Assembly: GCA_000442125.1 (NCBI GenBank)
Contig: KE546975.1
Coordinates: forward strand, 1,550,001 to 1,614,000
Reading direction: 5' to 3'
DNA: 64,000 nucleotides
Source: Opeltia flavorubescens
Lineage: Eukaryota > Ascomycota > Lecanoromycetes > Teloschistales > Teloschistaceae
Positions 1 to 12,866 of this stretch are shown here, in pieces (positions within the stretch are counted from its first letter, which is position 1; each line of letters opens with the position of its first letter). Below the pieces are notes generated by a model, which did no database searches, was not told where the DNA came from, and was given only the letters and a program-made list of their open reading frames with translations. The translations under genes and the position numbers were made by a program.

Positions 1-4
1 TAGA

Positions 5-3000
5 ATGCTCACTTCACATATTACCGGCGGAAATCCGATCGTGATCCAGAATGATTCAAGTGTTGCCATAGTCGTAAGTGTTCAGACTGAATTCTTCGAC
101 GTCGAGATCAATCTGGACGTTTCGGGTCTGGAGATCCGCTTTTCCGATTCGCGAGATGCCGGCGCATCCTCAACTCCTCTAACCACCAAATTAAGCCAGA
201 CGACAGCCGGAAGTAGCACAGCAACACCTACGCAGGGAACATTGCCAGATTCATCGGGTGGTGGCATCTTTAACACTTTCCTGAAGGATATCGAGCTTTT
301 TTACATGGTACCACATGTTTCTGAAGAACCTCCCGTAGACGACGAGGCTGGAAATACGGTAGCCGTACCCGGTATAAATTACTGGCAAATCATTCTCCTC
401 GCTAATTGGCAGACTCACGCGGGTGTCGTCCTTGCCCTACAATTTGACTCTCGGACTTCAACCTTGTATGGAAGACTTGTTTTCAAGAGTGATGCTGCTG
501 CAACGGGTGAGAACCGGCGTTTTGATTACGATCCTAGACTTGACCTTGGACTTGCTACATCGAAGCCTTTACCTGATTCATTGGATATCTGGAAACTCTT
601 CAGTCCATCTACCAAGGCACCTGCACAGATTCCTAGCCAGTTGACCAGTGCGAGTGTACAATTTGGTAAGGGCCCAACAAACGACTCGATTGTATTCGGC
701 ATTTCTGGAACCCTTTCGGCCGCTTCCGCCGTCGCCGCGGCTAACAAAGCTGCCGACTCGGCACCAGATGGCTTCGTTTGGGACAGGGTCAAGGTTCAAG
801 CAATCATCCAGAACGGTTCAGGATCGATTACGACAAGCCTTCAGCTCAGCTCGGAGATGTCCATCAAGGTCGATAATATCGACCCGCCAGTAAAGCTGTA
901 TTTTGGAATTGCATACCGCTCTCCAGGTTCCTGGCTTCTACACGGTCAAGCCAATGATATTCCTCTTAGCTCGCTGTCCAACTTCTTTGCTTCTTCAGTG
1001 CGTAAATCTGCCATGAAGATGCTTGGTAGCATTGCAATTCGCTCTCTTGACATGATATACACGTATGATCCAAGTGGAGAAGCATCGTCCTTTTTCATCT
1101 CGGCGGCATTAATACTCGGCGAGCTCGAGCTTGATTTGAGCTATGAGTACGCGTCAGCCCGGCTGACCACAAATGAGACTTCTGCGTCGCAGATCGCTAA
1201 GACGGAGGGTATCAATTCCATAGACAGAGCCGAGCTCAGACCTCAGGCAACAGAGGCTTCCTGGACATTTGAAGCAACACTTGGGGCAGCGTCCCCCGAC
1301 ACGGATGTTGGGAAAGTGATCGACAGTCTCACAGGGAAGCCCACCGTCCTTCCGTCTTTTGTGCGTGGTATTCCTGTTGGTGCTGCAGCTAGTGGTGACG
1401 CCGCTGTGAAATTGGCTCTTCATGGAATTTCTGCATCGACAGTCCTCGCGATTTCCATCAAAATTAGTGCAATCAGCCTGACTCTTGTCTCGTTCACCGG
1501 TACCAGTGATGGCCCGAAGAAGACCGTCCTCCGAGTCAGTGTCGATGAGATGGAGGTAGCGAAAAGCGTGCCTTTGATCAAGGAGCTACCGCAACCCTTC
1601 GACAGCTTGCTGTACCTCTGGCTCAGCGATGAAGAAACCGATGCAACGAAAGCAGGTCTGTTCGCGCAAGACCTGCAAACCATCAACGACACCTTGGCAG
1701 GTCTCAATATTCCTCCCATCTTAATTAAAGATACGAATAAGCAAAACACCGGTCTGGCTACCTTGCGTGTAGGTCATCACTTCATGATAGTGAACCATAA
1801 CACCGTGATACTAGACCATAATTTCTCCGATTCAGACGCAACATCAACACCTTCAGGCACTGCCATCCCTCCCGACCCTTCTACACCAGCAGCAGATGCG
1901 GGATCTGCGCCCACTAAAGGTGCGATGGACAAGAAACTCCCTCTTCTCTCCATTGACGCGCTTTCATTACTCTACAAACAAGGAGCACTCGGTATCAGCA
2001 TCGATGCCACTGTCCGTCTCGGGCCTATTACGTTCTCTCTCATCGGCTTCTCTTTGGCGATAGTCTTATCGTCGCTACAGCTAAACAACCTGAAAGGAGT
2101 ACAGCCTGTCGTTGATATCCACGGCCTAGAAGTCATACTAGACTCGCCACCTGTCCATCTCGCGGGAGTGTTCATCCACGACACAAGCGTAACCGCCACC
2201 GGGGAAACAGTAGATTCGTACAGAGGTGGTATAAGTCTCGGCTTCGAGCAATGGAAATTCCTAGCGGTAGGCGAGTACGGGATTGTAAAAGATGCCAACG
2301 GCAACGGCTTCAAAGCATTCTTCGTCTATGCGAAACTCGACGGGCCTTTGATCACTTTGGCGTTCGCGACCGTTTCTGGAGTGAGGATAGGATTGGGGTA
2401 TAATAGTATGGTTAGGTCGCCTCAGCTTCTGGAGCTTCCGAGCTTCCCGTTTTTGAATGATCGTGTCGATGGTGATTCGGGGCAAGATCCGCTTAAGATT
2501 GTCAAGGCGATGACTCAAGGTTCGGGTGGTGGTGCGGCGTGGGTGTCGCCGAAGGAAGATTCGTACTGGGTTGCAGCTGTGAGTTGACTTTCCATTCCCT
2601 ATCTTCGATATCAACAAATGGGCGATGGACATGCGACTGGTCAAGTGGCAATAATGACTCTCAACCTATGGCCTGCTTATCTGGCTAATATCTGCACAAC
2701 GCTTGTACTTGAGATACTCATCTGATGTTTCGATGCTCGGGCACTTCAGCAATCACACGAGAAGTATGGTGATGCAGGTCTCGAAGAAACCCATAGGCCT
2801 TGGGAAAACCCCCATTTGGTTTGTTGCAAGCTTTCATTGTGCTGATTTGGTATACGCAGGGCCTCACTCTTACAGCCTTTGGCGTCATGGCCGTAATAGC
2901 AGTCCTAATGTTCGGGGTCCGCGACCACGGATTCGTGATATCCGTATTTGCCAATGGAGTTGTACAAATCCCAAGCGAAGCAAAACCAGAAGTCACGCTA

Positions 3001-4991
3001 TTTTATGTTGAGATCAATATGCTCGCCGAACTAAACACCGTGGATGGATATTTCACTGTCCAGGCAGCACTGGCGCCGACCTCTCACGTCTTGGTTCCTT
3101 CATGTCGATTGACGGGAGGCTTCGCTCTCGTCAATTGGTTTGCTCCCAATGCGAATGCAGGGGACTTTGTATTTACTGTTGGTGGGGTAAGGGGTCGTAA
3201 TATCCAGCAGCTAGATTCTTGCTAATGGGAATGCCATTTACAGTATCATCGGGCCTATACTCCACCAGCCTGGTACCCTGTACCGCCTCGACTAGGTGTA
3301 TCTTTCACGCTGGGTAAGATGATCAATGTTACTGGAGTAGTCTATTTCGCCGTGACGCCAAAATGTGTCATGGGAGGAGGCGCGCTCCACATGGGGCTCG
3401 AGATAGGTCCAGTCTCAGCTGTAAGTCATCTCAACATTTCAGCATGCTCTATACCCGTCGTGCGTATCAGAGTGAAGTGATATTGACATGGCACCCCCCT
3501 AGTGGCTCGATGCATCAATCGACGTTTTCATCCAATTCAAGCCATTCCACTATATGGCTGACATCGCCGTATCCGTGGGCTGCGCCATCTCCATCAAAGT
3601 ATGGTTTGTGCATGTTCGGATTTCTGCAAGTGTTGGTGCTGCACTGCATATCGAAGGGCCTGAACCTTTCGGCGGCGTAAGTCATAAAGTACTGCAAGCC
3701 CTATTCCTTACTCCGCTGACGATCAAAAACTTCTAGTCTGCTCACGTCGACTTCTACCTCTTCGGCTTCACCATTGACTTTGGCGAGAGGCCGAAACCAC
3801 CACCACCAGTCGGTCTCCTTGTCTTCTACGCGATGGTTAACACTCCCGGGCCGGCTCCAGCAGTCCAGGGTGGCCAAGCAGAGCCCACAGATCCAATGAT
3901 GGCTCGGCTTAAGTTTAACCTAACCGGCGGTCTTCTACCTCAAAATCTCACTCCATCCAACTCTTCCCCCTCAGGCGGTCCGTTTCCAGATACCGGCGCC
4001 TCAAAGCCGTGGGTGGTAAAAGCCGGCACCTTCTCATTCAGCGTCGAAAGTGACTTTGCAATCTCCTATGCCGAGATCATCCATGGTGAAGACAACAATC
4101 AGTCGCAAATACCGTTGCAGATGCCGAATGGAAGTCCCGATATTCCAGCTTTGTACTCGAAACCAATGCACATCGATCAACCCATCTCTTCGAAATTGTC
4201 GATATCGATATACCGACTGGGCGCTGATGATACGCGGAAACGAGTGATGGGTTTCGAGGGGGGATTGATACTAAAGAAGGTTCCGACAGCGCTGTGAGTA
4301 GTCTCTTTCTCCTCTTCATCCCAGATCTCGTACTACTACACCCTCTTCCTCCTCCTCCTCCTTCCCCTCCAGACCAACAAATTTTGACCGCCCCTTCGCA
4401 AAAAAAAACAGAAGACTGACAGATATATATCCGCATAGATGGGCGCCCTACACCTCAACCTCAGACCCCCTCCTCACCAAAAACCCCGGAGCCCTAACTT
4501 CCCCCGACCTCCCCACCGTGGAACTCTGCATGGGCGCTTCCCTTTCCCCGCCTAAGCCGCAGATCGTGGATTCAAATCTCCAGTCTTTCGACCCTGCGAT
4601 AGCGTTTCTGGAAAAAATCACGGGGGTTCCGGAACCGTATACACTCGCTCCCTCCGGCCCTGCCCAAAAAGCTTTGTTGGCGAGCGGGGAGCCATACGCA
4701 GGGGAAGAGGCGGAGGTAAGGTGGGCGAATTTCGCTAGGGATTGGAAAAGTGCGGGGGCGAGGGGGGAAAGTGTGTTGGGAAAAGTGGGAGATGATGGGA
4801 GACAGGGGGAGGGAATTTTGAAGATGGCGGCGCGCTGGTTGGGGTGGGATTCACCGCCGCCGTCGGGGAGAAGTGAGGACGGTGGAGGAGGAGGGGGGAG
4901 GAAGAGCTGGGTGTTGAGTGGGGGGTTGCCGAAAACGCTGGTGGGGAGTTTGGAGGTGGAGTGGGCTGTTTTGCCGAGGTTGAGTGTTTGA
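5..4991 (+). CDS. DUF6603-family giant protein (5' end outside window)
   Basis: Six exons read well: 5-2578, 2860-3186, 3244-3420, 3503-3676, 3737-4293 and 4439-4991, giving about 1453 residues from the first visible Met. The frame is open to the window edge, so the true N-terminus probably lies upstream. Introns are 281, 57, 82, 60 and 145 nt with GTRAGK-type donors and AG acceptors, and phases match throughout. Exon 1 is rich in beta-strand-like text with Ser/Thr linkers. The family signature falls near residue 944 (SCRLTGGFALVNWFAP) and near 1080 (FGGSAHVDFYLFGFTIDFG); I recognise both as the conserved core of DUF6603. The final exon has strongly G-rich, Gly/Arg-heavy text. The biochemical role is unknown; fungal members are large, apparently soluble beta-rich proteins. 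Family call firm, exact N-terminus unknown. Confidence 0.88.
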
Positions 4992-6184
4992 TGGGTTGGG
5001 TGTTTATGTTTATGTAGCTTTGTATATGTATGTTTATTATTATATTGATCTATAGTGTATCGTGTGATGATGATGATTCTTCATCAGCAGAGCCATCGAT
5101 GGATAAATCCAAGAAATCAGGTTCCTATATCCTTAAAGAAACCGTTAGCTTCCAATACTTTGATATTCGCATATCTAGCCGGGAAAACGAAGCTATCGAT
5201 GAGAAATAAAGCTGTACCACGAAGCCCCCGCATATTAGTCGTGGAGGCAGCAACGTCATTTGGTAATTCAATCAGGGATTTAAAAGCGTTACTTACAAAA
5301 ATCCCAAAATCCGCGATGCTTTTATTTTTTTGCTGCAGCGGGTTATTCAAGGTGAACAGAGCTATGGTAGGTAACTGCTAGTAGAAATACAATAAGGAGA
5401 AGAAAAATTGATATTTGGTTCGGGGTTTTTTTGGCAAAGTCGGAAAGTCGAGGCATCGATACTTTCAAAATCGATTTGTCGCGGTGGATAACCGGGGAAG
5501 TCGTTGCCACTATCTTGGAGATAGATGTCATAAAATCCACAAAAATAGTTTAGCGCAGTTGGGTAAATCTCGGATATAATATCTGCCCTCGCTGCCATCC
5601 CTAGCAGTTTTCTCCCTCCGAGAAAGAAGCTCCTGCCATCCTAGGTACAGTCATCGCTCACAAGGAACACCAGTGTCACTGACCTTTGAATTGGTTTCTC
5701 GGTCAGGGAGTGTTGCCGACGTGCGCATGGACACCGCATTGTCGTACACGAACACCAAGCTGAACACCGCAGATCTCATCAGATATCTCGCTCGGATGGC
5801 AATGGCGTTGAAGTATTAAACAATAAACAAATAGGTTATCGGGATCCAACTCATTGGCGGCTCTTCCATCTATGGACTGATGTCCAATAGATGTAGCGCA
5901 AAGTAACTTTTCCAAGCCACGATCACAGACCTTTCGTGGCTGTAGAACCTTTCCATGGTAATACGACGGCTTTTTTTAAACTCACAATCTATCTCTTCGT
6001 CCGAGGGACAAGTAGCTCCAGCAGGCCTCCGGTATGTACACGACATTCGTAATTAAGGATCAAGGACGCCCCAGCTTTCTAAACATACAGTAGGTGGTAT
6101 CTTGGTGTATCCGCAAAAAGCATTCAACAACTCGTTTTGGTCCCTCAATACAACCTCCCATTGCAGCAACAATGTTCCTTCGGA
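4992..6184. other. Convergent intergenic region
   Basis: This is the 3' flank of the DUF6603 gene and of the minus-strand 7TM gene. A 78-codon minus frame (5362-5598) and a 77-codon one (5117-5350) look mildly protein-like, but I could not join them by a phase-consistent intron and recognise neither. No RNA gene or repeat seen. Confidence 0.5.
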
Positions 6185-7707
6185 TCAAGGAGTACTGTAT
6201 TCCACCTTCCAAGCAACATCTTTCCTGATGATCATTTGTTGGCTATCATTGCTGCCAATGCTGTTTCCATCCTGTGCCACTGCCATCGCGTGCGTTGTTG
6301 CCTTTCCCTTGCCATGCTCTTCCTCTTGGCCTGCTAATCTAGCGTCTAGGTCATTCGCAACAGCAGGAGATGTACGTCCGTGATGGCCTGAGGTATTGGT
6401 CCCAGCTCCTTCATTCGCCATCGCTCGCTTTTTCCGATTTCGGTCCCCGCCGAACCCTGATGACTCTTCATCGAAACCGGTTCCAGACTTGCTGGACAGT
6501 ATATTCGAACCCCTGCCACGTCTTTGCCTTGAAGCGTAGCCATTGGAGCCATATGAAGCGTATGCTTGGGTGGCGACGTGTTCGGTGTCGAAGGCGCCGT
6601 ATCCTGTGTTGAGGCCTGCCACGAACGGTTTAAGACATGGGATGGTGCTGACCATCAATGAGACGTAGAGGGTGGTTTGCGTCCACACGGAGAAATGAGT
6701 CAAGACAAACGTAGGATTGGTAGAGAGGTGATGGTGTGGATAGCTGACGAGTCGGATGATCAAGAATGGTATGACCCTATATACTGAGTCAGTGACGAGG
6801 CAATGTTTCACGGCGGATCACGAAATGATGGACGGCAGTGACTGATAGCTGGAAGCTCTTTCAGAACCAGATCTGGGAACAGGTCCACTCACGCTAGTCG
6901 GAACCCAAAAGACCCGAGGACGATGAATTTATTCTTCGTTGACATATGCAGGCCGTGGACCAGGTAGTACGACATTCCAAATATCAGCGCTTCCGTGATG
7001 ATGTCCAAAGCGACCACAATTTGCCATCGAAGCAGCTATACGGGGAGTCAGTAGATGAGGAATTGGAGCCCGGGTAAGATTAACATACCAAAGCAGTACA
7101 TTTTTCTTGGTATATAGACCATGGATGAGAGAGATCGCACCGCAGAGCTATCGCAAATACCGAGGCAAAAAGCCAGGCAGTCAGAATCACGAGCGTTAAG
7201 TTGAAGGCCTGCCGATGTTGCCGACTTGGAGTCAAGCGCAGTAGCAAGAACATGATGGAGCATTTTGAAAGGTACGCTGCGAGCAGATAGAGGAGATCAG
7301 CTGCATAGAAGGCCTTGGAAAGTCAGTGAGAATTTGCTTCAAAGACTTCCCACAACACACCTTTTCTATCGCTTGTAGGTCGTCAGGGCTGACCAGGTCC
7401 ACCGCTCTTCCAAGACCTTTTGATACGGCATACAGTACAACAGAAGATTGTATCGTTGCAACTACCTATTCTCAATTAGCTGGGCGGCGTCGTCAATGAC
7501 CACTAGACCTACCGTCGCTGCCAAGATGGTAGTATCGTCATGGCCAAAAGGTGGACTGATGACTACTCGGACAAAAGCCCTCAACAACAAAGTGACAAGA
7601 GCACAACATAGACCCAAAGTTGTAGCGATGGCAACCCAAGCGCAGTGATCAGTGGGAGTGACTTCGAGGAGCGGAGGATGGTGATGTGGAGGAAGTGCCG
7701 CCGACAT
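6185..7707 (-). CDS. Fungal rhodopsin-like 7TM integral membrane protein (SAT4-like family)
   Basis: Five exons on the minus strand: 7707-7513, 7465-7361, 7313-7089, 7035-6893 and 6776-6185, giving 419 residues. Introns are 47, 47, 53 and 116 nt and all phases agree. The protein begins MSAALPPHHH, then shows about seven hydrophobic segments, among them HCAWVAIATTLGLCCALVTL, DLLYLLAAYLSKCSIMFLLL and WQIVVALDIITEALIFGMSY. A polar Ser/Gly/Arg-rich cytosolic tail of about 140 residues follows. This layout is that of the large fungal integral membrane family (Pfam Rhodopsin_fungal, older name SAT4-like). Members are plasma-membrane proteins of mostly unknown ligand; some relate to PTH11-type receptors. 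An in-frame ATG at 7764 would add 19 residues; 7707 fits better because the protein then starts just before TM1. The gene diverges from the permease downstream. Confidence 0.8.
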
Positions 7708-9400
7708 ATGGACAACACTGAACAGACGTATCGCTAATAGCCGAAGGATTTGTCGGAAGAACAAACAAAACGATCATACGAATATCACATATTCATGACG
7801 CCGTAGAACACGCAGTAATTACAAAAGAACGATTTTTTTTCGAATGAGCGGATGGACACAAGTGATTGAGGATTTTGAAGGCTTGGTTGAAGTCGTGATC
7901 TGCTCGTGCCATGCAACAGGGAGCACACGCCTAACCCGTATCAAAGATACAGAAGCCTCAAGCTTTGGCCAAGACAATGGAATGCGCCGGGGAAAGACTT
8001 CCTTGAGCCGCTTGGTTGGAATCTTCCGGGTCCATCGAGAGCCCGCAAAAGGGATGAAGCGAGCAGGCCCAGGGTTCTGGGATCAAGATGTGACAACTTC
8101 GCATCGGGGCCTTTTTGTCAAGGATCAGTGCTGATATCCCTGGAGGCCAGGGAGTGGGGGGGCTTGATCCATGACGTGGGAGGAGCAGGCCCGAGGCTCT
8201 GGATGGGCAAGATTTTCAACAAACGAGATTTTTAGAACGATGCAATTTCCAAGATCGGGCTTGATTAAGGTTCGTTTTGGAAATTGCTATCAATGGCCGT
8301 TTCGCAACGTTCAACTTTGGAGTTTCATAGTACTACACGTTCTTCGCATTCTCTCGACTCGATGATTTCAATGGCTCCAGCGATCCATTTCGTGTACATT
8401 GCATGGACTGGCATGGGAAGATGCAGGCTTACCAGCTTACCATGAACGTGGGCGAATCGATTTCATTTGGTAGCTGCAGCACCTGTCAGCTACCGGGGAG
8501 CCAACGCAAGCCTCCGGGTGGCAGCTTAAGTGGAGCTCCCTCATTGATCGCTTGTCCACTAGACGCACGCTTCTGTACCAGAATGGCACGGGCTAGGAAA
8601 GTAAGACAAGGGCCTAAGGGTTGCCGGAATTCGCGGCTCTTTAGCCCGTCGGCTTCAATCCCAGTCGCTAATTAGGAGCAACATCGCTTGATAAACTGTT
8701 TTGACTAACGTGGGGGGCACAATCGGGCGGTCAAGATCTCGTTCCTGGTTTTTGCAGCCTCTTTGTGGATCAACCCTGGAATAGCAGGAGCATGGATTGT
8801 TATTGCTGGTTGTTGACGCACGAGCATCACCGCAAAATGTCGCAATAATGGAATAATAATCAGCACATCATCAATCCTACCGCCCGAGGTTTTGCGTCTC
8901 CGACTGGGGAAGCTCCCAGCCTCCTGCCATCAAAGGAAATGCAATTGCGATTGGTCTAATCATCGCTTATCAGGACATTGCATGAGATGGCCTCCCTCGT
9001 TAATGTCGACCCTGGCCGCAGTGCATGTTCGCGCTTGTGCTAACGCAAGCCTGGGGTCTGACTTTCGCTCGACTAACGAGTAGCTACAGACAAATTCCGT
9101 TCCATCCTTTCCCCCATTGCTCAATGGTCTTGTCTCGACTCTGTGGAGCTTCCTTGCCGAGCGCATTACTCTAGCAGTATCGTCGTGCTTCCCATCTCCA
9201 CGCCCGTTCCCCCGCCCCCAGCAGCGTGGAGAAAACGTGATTCAGGAGAACTACTTACATGGATCCTCGTCCACTTCCTGCCATGTCTTGTTTACTTTAT
9301 TCGCCGACCGTGGCAAATCATCTCCACGATCGAATTTGTGTATCTTCCTCACTTCAGAGCGCCTCCTCCAGACTCTCTCCTCCCTCGCTTCGTATTCGCG
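7708..9400. promoter_or_regulatory. Divergent promoter region between 7TM protein and permease
   Basis: This 1.7-kb gap separates two divergently transcribed genes. Several frames of 60-110 codons occur but none resembles a protein. Pyrimidine-rich tracts near 9185-9225 and 9360-9395 lie just before the permease ATG, as is common at fungal transcription starts. A perfect GATA motif (GCTTATCAGG, 8964-8973) lies about 430 bp upstream of the permease and could bind an AreA-type nitrogen regulator; this is inference. Confidence 0.4.
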
Positions 9401-11363
9401 ATGGATCTCAAGGACGAGCACCGTAGCAAGGTGGATACATACATTGTCAATGATGATGGCGACCACCATGCGATGGATGAACTGGACCCTACAGGTGTCA
9501 TTGTCAAGCCAAAGTGGAGAGGAAACTCCATGGATAAGATGGACATGGAGGCTCTGGGAAGAAACCAAGTGCTGAGGGTAAGCGAAACAATCTAGCGCAT
9601 CAGGCACCAAAAACTGGTCGCTTACACATTGGATAGAGAAATTTCCGATTCCTTTCCATGCTTGGATTTGGCAGCACCTTGATTGCTACATGGGAGATCA
9701 TGTTATCGTAAGTTGCGCGACCGGAGTACCCAATTCACCGAGACTTACACACCGAACAGACAGATCCTGTTCATCAGTATTGATGGCGGAACGGCGAATC
9801 TGTTTTGGGGCTACCTTGTCGTCCTCCTCGGTACCGGATTGACCTATGCAAGTCTATCGGAAATGGCATCTATGTAAGTTCGTTTTCTATCCTATACTAT
9901 GTCTTCAACTCACCTATCTCCAGGGCACCTACCGCAGGCGGACAGTACCATTGGGTTTCCGAATTTGCGCCACCGAGATATCAAAAATTCCTGAGTTACA
10001 TAGTTGGTACATATCACGAACCCCCCATCGGCGAAGCTTAATCGCGAAATCTGACTCCTTCGAACCAGGATGGATATGCATGACGGGTTGGCAAGCGGGT
10101 CTCTTATCCGTTGGCTTCATCGTTGGAACCATCATCCAAGGTCTCATTGTCCTCAACAACCCTTCGTATGTTTTCGAGCGGTGGCATGGTACACTCTTGG
10201 TCTGGGCGATCACGGGCTTCTGCGTCATATTCAACACGGTTCTTGCGAAGCGATTGCCAGCGGTTGAAGGCATCGTGCTTACCATTCACGTCATGGGTCT
10301 GTTCGCGGTCATCGTTCCGTTGTGGATTCTGGCGCCTCGAGCGACGGCGAACGAGGCGCTTCTGACCTTCACGAATGGCGGCGGATGGCCCACTACTGGG
10401 CTCTCATCCATGATCGGTCTACTCACGCCCATGGGTTCTCTACTAGGCTTTGACTGCGCCGTGCATATGTGTTCGTGTTTTCCTTCTTTTCTTCCATCCT
10501 CCTTCCAAAAGATTCCTCTACTAACCCAAAAATCCCCCAAACAGCCGAAGAAGTCGAAGACGCAGGCAGAACACTCCCACGGTCAATAATGTGGTCCGTC
10601 TACCTCAACGGAGCCATGGGCCTCATCATGGCAGTCACAATGTGCTACTGCCTCGGCGATCTGGCCAAGCTGGTGGAAACCCCAACCGGATATCCCTTCA
10701 TCCAAGTCTTCTACAATGTCACGAATAGCTATGCTGCGACGAATATCATGACGACGATTATCATCATCACGCTTACGGCGTGCTGTATCAGCGAAGTAGC
10801 GACTTCGAGCAGGCAGTTGTGGAGTTTTGCGAGGGATAGGGGGATTCCGTTTTCGGATTGGTTCGCATATGTAAGTGATTTAAAGAACCTCCTGGGCCTA
10901 GATAGACCACTGACGAGAAGATTACTAGGTCTCACCAACGATGCACATCCCCCTCCGCGCCGTCCTCGTATCCATGTCCATAACCTGCCTCATCTCCCTC
11001 ATCAACATCGGCTCCACCGCCGCCCTCAACGCCATCGTCTCCCTCTGCGTCGTCTCCCTCCTCTCCTCATACTACATCACAATCGCATGCCTCATCTGGC
11101 GCCGCCTCCGCGGTGAGCCTTTACCTACGCGCCGCTGGTCCCTGGGGCGCTATGGCCTTGCTATCAATATCATCTCCCTGCTTTTCTTGACCCCGATTTG
11201 GTTCTTTGCATTTTGGCCACTGAGTACGCCTGTGGAGGCTAGTACGATGAATTGGGCGGTGGTTATGTATGTGGGTGTTATTTGTTGGTCACTGATATAC
11301 TATGCGATCTGGGGGAAACACACTTATGTGGGGCCGGTGACGGTTGTGAAGCGGGATCTGTAA
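9401..11363 (+). CDS. APC-family amino acid/GABA permease
   Basis: Seven exons: 9401-9577, 9637-9707, 9760-9873, 9924-10006, 10069-10470, 10545-10870 and 10929-11363, giving 535 residues. Introns are 50-74 nt and phases are consistent. The polar N-terminus is followed by about 12 hydrophobic segments. Family landmarks include the TM1 glycine motif (MLGFGSTLIATWEIML), APTAGGQYHWVSEFAP and the very typical HMSEEVEDAGRTLPRSI after TM7. These place it with the GABA/choline/polyamine class of fungal APC transporters (UGA4/HNM1-like), acting in the plasma or vacuolar membrane as a substrate:proton symporter. Substrate cannot be read from sequence. The exon 5-6 junction uses a weak GTTCGT donor, but it alone restores the HMSEEVEDA motif. 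A GATA site upstream would fit nitrogen control. Start chosen at the first ATG before the polar N-terminus. Confidence 0.9.
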
Positions 11364-12866
11364 AGGGAGAAGTTTAGTGATAGGGTGAGGGTTTTGGATA
11401 AAGGTGTGGTATATAGCTGTATGGGGTGTGCATGTAGATATGGTTTGGTTGGTTGGTTTAGATTCTGTTTGTCGTATATATAGAACAAGTGATGATGATG
11501 GATATGGATTGTATTTTTCGTGGTTCTTTGGGTGGTAGATGATTTTTCCGACCGCGATTGTAGAAGAGGGTCCGTTGAGCTCAAAAATTGGTGAATGAAC
11601 CTCGCGGAGAAGTTTAGATGCGGAATGAGCTTACTGACGGGTCAAAGGGGGCATAGCGGATCCGAGATTTAACCTTTGGGCTAAGCCACTTCCATTCATT
11701 TTCCTAGGTTCATGTCCGAAGCCGTGGGTGGCATCGCACAGAACGACATTTAAAAAATCATTACAACGATCTGCGCAACAGGTATTTCGGAGCTATAAAA
11801 GGAGGGTGTTTTTTGATAATCATTGGTTCTGTACAGGACTTTAATACTACTGGCGCGGAATTTTATGTATCAAATCTATACTGGATTACCCTTATTTTAA
11901 GTTACATTGCTAGGGAAGTGATACTGAGTAGATCTTCTTGCGCCTCGTCGGTTATTCTGGTTCTTGTCCAGCATATGGTGTGATATTTGGAAATTTTGGT
12001 GTTTGTCCCTGGCCCCAAATTGTAGGTTTGGGAGGTTGGTTAGAGGGGTTTGGAGATCTTGTGGGTATTAGGATTTTGTTTCTCTCCATCCGGTTTTTTT
12101 TTGGAGAGTCATGGCCTGCTTCTGCGTATTTCTATGCTAGTTGGGATGATGGAGACGGGCTGTTAGCTTGACTCTTAAATGCGAGTATTGGATGTTTACT
12201 GCAAAACGCTAGTGCGGAAGAGAGAGAGTCTTGCATATCAAGCAATCAATGAAGGGTAAGGACGTGGATGGCATTGACAATAAGATCACGTCTGCGATGA
12301 CGATTGATCGAATGATCTTGTAGATAATGTACTCGTATGGCGATTTTTACTGTTGACGATGACTAAATGCTTATATACGGCCATCCACGAGATGCTAGCA
12401 AGAGCTATCTAGGAAGGAAAGGTAGGGCGGCAGGAAGCGTGAATGGGGTCTTGAGCTGTCACCGTCAAAGTTTACAAGGTGGGTTAATTGCGCTTTTCTT
12501 TTCATTATTTTACGAATGCATGGATTGCGTAAGTTGTGCGGTAGCGAATGAGTGCTGCCAAGCTCCCCAGCATTTCATGCTTATCCTGCTTTGAGACATT
12601 GTCTGCGTTCCGTGCTTTTATATACTAGGTGAGCCTGATTTCTCAACATCTCAGGGTGCACTGATCGGTTGGCGCTCGAATTAAAGAATCATTGAATAAA
12701 CTTCGTTGATTTTTTTTTCCCCTTCGCTATATCAATTGTTACACCTGTGCGGCATGTTAAAGACAAAAGTTATGTACCAAAAAATCCCCTTGTCCGAAAA
12801 GAACTTTTCAAGGAGGTTTAATCCCCCTCTTCTCCCTCCCTCGCTAAGTCCTTCCCCCAAAATGAT
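11364..12866. other. Convergent intergenic region
   Basis: Tail-to-tail gap between the permease and the next minus-strand gene. It holds short unsupported frames (for example 11938-12171) and T-rich stretches. I see no conserved gene, RNA gene or repeat here. Confidence 0.5.

Noticed and set aside
7844-8365. Plus-strand frames of 96 and 109 codons upstream of the permease
   Set aside because: Overlapping frames with Gly/Arg-rich random composition, no domain and no splice signals.
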